From NCBI GenBank assembly GCA_040307715.1, contig JAWRJC010000102.1:1-24174 (forward strand): a stretch of DNA of 24,174 nt. The letters run 5' to 3'. Of the stretch, positions 21,274 through 24,174 are shown piece after piece (position 1 is the first letter of the stretch; every line of letters starts with the position of its first letter). Source of the stretch: RUG13615 sp040307715. Lineage in GTDB: Bacteria > Bacillota > Clostridia > Peptostreptococcales > Anaerovoracaceae. The notes beneath the pieces were generated by a model. It had not been told where the DNA came from and made no database searches. It saw only the letters and a list, made by a program, of their open reading frames with translations. The translations under genes and the position numbers were made by a program.

Positions 21274-22542
21274 ATGAACAAAGAATTTATCGAAGCCATC
21301 GAACAGCTGGAAAAAGAAAAGGGCATGTCCCAGGATCTTCTGTACGAAGCCCTGGAAGCGGCGCTGACCAAGGCATACAAAAAGAGTGTCAGCCCCGGGG
21401 ACGGCCGCAAGAAGGACAGTGATATCAACCTGGACGTCGAAGTGCGCATCGACCGCACCACCGGCGACATCGAAGTCGTCGCGATCAAAGAGGTCGTCGC
21501 GGATGAAGAACTGACCGATCCGTACAAGCAGATCGCCCTGAGCGACGCGCGGATGATCGACCCTGACTATGAGATCGGAGAGTACGTCGAGTATCCGAAG
21601 ACACCGGACGACTTCGGCCGCATCGCAGCCCAGACGGCGAAGAATGTGCTGGTCCAGAAGATCCGCGACGCGGAGCGCGTCATGATCTACAACGAATTCA
21701 TCGACAAGAAGGGCCAGGTCCTGACCGGCCGTGTCGCCAGAAAGTACAACGACACGATCTACGTCAACCTGGGCAAGACCGAGGGCATCCTCTCCGCCAA
21801 AGAGCAGGTCCCCGGTGAAAAGTTCAACATCGACGAGCGCATCAAGGTCTATGTCATGGATGTCAAAGACCCCAACAGCGAACCCGAACCCAAGGCCGGC
21901 GAGAAGCGCAAGAAAAAGAAGAACAACGTGCCGATCGTCTTCCTGTCCCGCTCCCATCCGTATCTGGTCAAGTGCCTGTTCGCGATGGAAGTGCCGGAGA
22001 TCGAAGAAGGGCTGGTCGAGATCAAGGAGATCGCCCGTGAAGCCGGCAGCCGTACCAAGATGATGGTCTACACGGAAGATGAGAACATCGATCCGGTCGG
22101 CGCCTGTGTCGGCGCAAGAGGTGTCCGCGTCCAGAACGTCGTGGATGAACTCTTCAGCGAGAAGATCGATATCATCCCGTGGAGCGAGGATCCGGTCGAA
22201 CTGGTGACCAACGCGCTGTCTCCGGCGAGAGTCGAAGAAGTGTTCCTCGATGAGGAAGCGCACATCGCGACTGTCGTCGTGCCGGATTACCAGCTGAGCC
22301 TGGCCATTGGCAAGTCCGGCCAGAACGTGCGCCTTGCCGCCAAACTCTGCAGCTGGAAGATCGATATCAAGAGCCACACGCAGTACTACGGCGATGAGGA
22401 AGGCTTCGAAGACGATTACGAAGAAGCATACGATGACGCGCCGGTGACGGAAGATGCCCCGGCCGCCGAAATGGAAAGTGAAGATGCGGAAGCGCCCGAA
22501 GAGACACCTTCGGAAGAGATGACCGCAGCAGAGGAAGAATAA
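21274..22542 (+). CDS. nusA: Transcription termination/antitermination factor NusA
   Basis: This 422-aa RNA polymerase-binding factor modulates pausing, termination and antitermination. The N-terminal RNAP-binding domain (1-125) starts NKEFIEAIEQLEKEKG. The S1 domain is about 147-200 (GQVLTGRVARKYND). Two KH domains follow, with GARGVRVQNVVDEL in KH1 and LAIGKSGQNVRLA in KH2. A Lys-rich insertion (about 209-216) sits just after S1. It is longer than the B. subtilis type (about 370 aa) because of an acidic C-terminal tail (about 375-422, rich in Asp/Glu/Ala) in place of the acidic repeat domains of E. coli NusA. AGGAG (21263-21267) is 6 nt before the ATG. The next gene begins 5 nt after the stop. 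Confidence 0.96.
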   Translation: MNKEFIEAIEQLEKEKGMSQDLLYEALEAALTKAYKKSVSPGDGRKKDSDINLDVEVRIDRTTGDIEVVAIKEVVADEELTDPYKQIALSDARMIDPDYEIGEYVEYPKTPDDFGRIAAQTAKNVLVQKIRDAERVMIYNEFIDKKGQVLTGRVARKYNDTIYVNLGKTEGILSAKEQVPGEKFNIDERIKVYVMDVKDPNSEPEPKAGEKRKKKKNNVPIVFLSRSHPYLVKCLFAMEVPEIEEGLVEIKEIAREAGSRTKMMVYTEDENIDPVGACVGARGVRVQNVVDELFSEKIDIIPWSEDPVELVTNALSPARVEEVFLDEEAHIATVVVPDYQLSLAIGKSGQNVRLAAKLCSWKIDIKSHTQYYGDEEGFEDDYEEAYDDAPVTEDAPAAEMESEDAEAPEETPSEEMTAAEEE

Positions 22543-22547
22543 GAACG

Positions 22548-22814
22548 ATGAAGAAAACTCCTATGAGACGATGCGTCGGATGCATGACATCCAAACCGAA
22601 GAATGAACTGACGCGTATCGCCTGCTACGAAGGAGAGGTCCACGTGGATCCGACAGGAAAGGCGAAGGGGCGCGGCGTGTACGTCTGCCCGGATGAGGCC
22701 TGCATCGCAAAGGCGTTCAAGACAAAGGCGCTGGCGCGGTCGCTCGGGATGCCGATCGACAAGGAGACTTTGGACCGGATATTCGAGGAATTACATGGAC
22801 AGGAAAACGCTTAG
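22548..22814 (+). CDS. rnpM: YlxR/RnpM family RNA-binding protein
   Basis: This 88-aa basic protein is of the YlxR (DUF448) family, reported in B. subtilis as an RNase P modulator (RnpM). The family start MRRCVGCM (Cys9, Cys12), the KGRGVYVCPDEACIAKA block (Cys47, Cys52) and the ALARSLG region are intact. The length is typical. Its place between nusA and ylxQ is the conserved one. The start lies 5 nt after the nusA stop, with a weak GAGGAAG site at the nusA end. Its last 20 nt overlap the next gene. Confidence 0.92.
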   Translation: MKKTPMRRCVGCMTSKPKNELTRIACYEGEVHVDPTGKAKGRGVYVCPDEACIAKAFKTKALARSLGMPIDKETLDRIFEELHGQENA

Positions 22815-23118
22815 TTATCTGGGATTTGCCAGAAAGGCAGGGCAGCTCGTCACCGGGATGGGGACGTGCGAGATCCAGCTCAAAAAAGGCCGTGTCCGTC
22901 TGCTGCTGTTCGCGGAAGACATGGCGGCCGGCAGTCTGGAAAAAGCCATTGCCCTTGCAAAGCGTTACGGAGTCCCCTACGTGATCGCCGGGACCGGCGA
23001 AGAGCTTTCACAGAGCACAGGGACTGCGGGAAGATATGTATTCGGCGTGACCGACGCACATTTCGCGGGAGTCATCGCTTCCTCCATAGAGAAAGAAGAA
23101 CAAACAGCGGTCAAATAG
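22795..23118 (+). CDS. ylxQ: L7Ae/L30e-family RNA-binding protein YlxQ
   Basis: This 107-aa protein of the ribosomal L7Ae/L30e/S12e family probably binds kink-turn RNA and associates with ribosomes or RNase P. The LGFARKAGQLVTG motif at the N-terminus and the following VRLLLFAEDMA strand are characteristic. ATG 22795 is placed there because it matches the family N-terminus; a longer frame reaching back to 22693 would lie mostly over ylxR in another frame. GAGGAA (22785-22790) serves as ribosome binding site inside ylxR, so translation is coupled. infB follows after 24 nt. Confidence 0.9.
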   Translation: MDRKTLSYLGFARKAGQLVTGMGTCEIQLKKGRVRLLLFAEDMAAGSLEKAIALAKRYGVPYVIAGTGEELSQSTGTAGRYVFGVTDAHFAGVIASSIEKEEQTAVK

Positions 23119-23142
23119 AGATTGTAACAAGGAGGTGTCCGG

Positions 23143-24174
23143 ATGGCAGTAAAAGTGACAGAACTGGCCAAAGAACTGGGCAAGACAAATGAAGAAATCA
23201 TGGCGGCAGCCAAAGATCTGGGGATCGGCGTCCGCACGACAAACAGCACGATCGAAGAAGACGGGGTGCATGCGATCCGCATGAAGCTCGGCCTTGCCGG
23301 AAAAGAAACGAAGATCGTCAAAGCAGCACCGGCTGCGACGAAGGCAGCACCGGCTGCGACGAAGGCGGCACCCGGCGCGACGAAGGCGGCACCCGGTGCG
23401 ACCAAAGCCGCGCCCGGCGCGACCAAGGCGGCACCCGGCGCAACGAAGGCAGCACCCGGTGCGACCAAGGCAGCCCCCGGCGCAACGAAAGCAGCACCCG
23501 GCGCGACCAAAGCGGCATCGGCTGCAAAGCCTGCGGCTTCGCCGGCCGCAGGAGCGAGAAGACCGGCGCCCAAGGCAGCAGAGCCTGAAAAGCCTGAAGA
23601 GACCGCGGCGGAAGAGCAGCCGCGCGTCATGACAGCTCAGGACGCAAAGACGGCAGCGTCTCTCAATCTTGGTGCAGCGAGAAGGATCAAAAAAGAAAAC
23701 ATCAAACCGAAGGAACCGAAGAAGGAAGAGCCGGCACCTGCTGCAGAGGAACCGGCGGCGCCCGCGCAGGAGGAAAAACCTGCTGCCGCCGAAAAGGCTC
23801 CGGAAGCACCTGCAAAAGAAGCTGCGCCGGCAGAAAGACTTGCAGAAGAAGCGGCTGCGCCGGAAACAAAACCCGCAGCGCCGGAAGCACCGGCGGCGGA
23901 GAAACCGGTTGAGAAACCGGCTCAAAAACAAGCTGAAAAACCGGCTCCGAAAAAGCCGATGCACGATGACGGCCGTCAGAAACTCAAGATCATCAGAAAG
24001 GCGAGCGAGGACGAGCAGCCGGCGAGACCGCAGAGATCGCGCACCGGCGCATCCGGCGGCCAGCGCCCCGCAGGCGGTCAGAAGCCGGCAGCCGGTGAGA
24101 GAAGACGTCCCGGGGACCGTCCCGCAGGCGGACAGGGCGCAGGCGCCCGCAGCGGTCAGAACGCCGCACCCGCG
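23143..24174 (+). CDS. infB: Translation initiation factor IF-2 (5' part, runs off the window)
   Basis: This frame is open from ATG 23143 to the end of the window (344 codons, no stop), so only the N-terminal extension is present and the GTPase core is missing. The IF2_N domain is at about 1-50 (VTELAKELGKTNEEIMAAAK). It is followed by nine tandem 7-residue AAPxATK units, then a long Ala/Pro/Glu/Lys-rich low-complexity stretch, and an Arg/Gly/Gln-rich segment near the window edge. This is typical of the variable IF-2 N-terminal linker. AAGGAGGTG (23129-23137) is a strong ribosome binding site 5 nt upstream. It is the last visible gene of the rimP operon. Confidence 0.95.
   Translation, partial: MAVKVTELAKELGKTNEEIMAAAKDLGIGVRTTNSTIEEDGVHAIRMKLGLAGKETKIVKAAPAATKAAPAATKAAPGATKAAPGATKAAPGATKAAPGATKAAPGATKAAPGATKAAPGATKAASAAKPAASPAAGARRPAPKAAEPEKPEETAAEEQPRVMTAQDAKTAASLNLGAARRIKKENIKPKEPKKEEPAPAAEEPAAPAQEEKPAAAEKAPEAPAKEAAPAERLAEEAAAPETKPAAPEAPAAEKPVEKPAQKQAEKPAPKKPMHDDGRQKLKIIRKASEDEQPARPQRSRTGASGGQRPAGGQKPAAGERRRPGDRPAGGQGAGARSGQNAAPA
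23323..23511 (+). repeat. Nine tandem 21-bp repeats in infB
   Basis: Nine perfect-length units encode AAPAATK (two) and AAPGATK (seven), followed by one degenerate unit. Unit-to-unit differences are almost all synonymous third-position changes, apart from the Ala/Gly switch. Confidence 0.92.

Noticed and set aside
23323..23511. CRISPR-like regular repeats
   Set aside because: The 21-bp units are directly contiguous without spacers and are in frame within infB; they are a coding repeat.
23008..23964. Antisense Arg/Cys/Phe-rich frame over ylxQ and infB
   Set aside because: Its low-complexity composition mirrors the Ala/Pro/Lys-rich infB linker read backwards.

Overview
The window looks like a chromosomal segment of a Bacillota (Clostridia-type) bacterium with fairly high G+C. 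The gene order pyrH-frr-uppS-cdsA-dxr-rseP-ispG-polC, then rimP-nusA-ylxR-ylxQ-infB, together with a PolC-type replicative polymerase, is typical of Gram-positive Firmicutes. All genes I can support are on the + strand. The family cannot be fixed from the sequence alone.

Layout. (1) 1-2065: an intrinsic terminator, then the two-gene pantothenate uptake unit yhdT-panF, closed by a strong terminator. (2) 2083-4335: an HSL-family alpha/beta hydrolase and a BaiN/HI0933-type flavoprotein. (3) 4391-4815: thioredoxin with its own sigma-A-type promoter. (4) 4849-7319: promoter, leader, a secreted protein with five Ig-like repeats and a C-terminal C39-like cysteine peptidase domain, and a terminator. 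(5) 7346-17696: one long, tightly packed operon for UMP kinase, ribosome recycling factor, lipid-carrier and phospholipid synthesis (uppS, cdsA), the MEP isoprenoid pathway (dxr, ispG), the site-2 protease rseP, a hotdog thioesterase and PolC. Several junctions overlap by 4 nt (ATGA). (6) 17713-20679: a second secreted protein (Ig-like and Fn3-like domains plus a right-handed beta-helix), with its own promoter, structured leader and terminator, sitting between polC and rimP. (7) 20662-end: promoter, leader hairpin and the rimP-nusA-ylxR-ylxQ-infB operon. infB runs off the window.

How the genes work together. The housekeeping blocks cover translation (frr, rimP, nusA, rnpM, ylxQ, infB), envelope lipid and isoprenoid supply (uppS, cdsA, dxr, ispG, rseP) and DNA replication (polC). 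The two large secreted proteins are separate transcription units inserted around this core and probably act at the cell surface.

Most notable observation: the PolC here (1240 aa) lacks the DEDD 3'-5' exonuclease domain that normally interrupts the PHP domain. Its PHP domain carries the full nine-residue metal-ligand set, including an Asp where canonical PolC, as I recall it, has Asn. This suggests a PolC that proofreads through its PHP domain or relies on a separate exonuclease.
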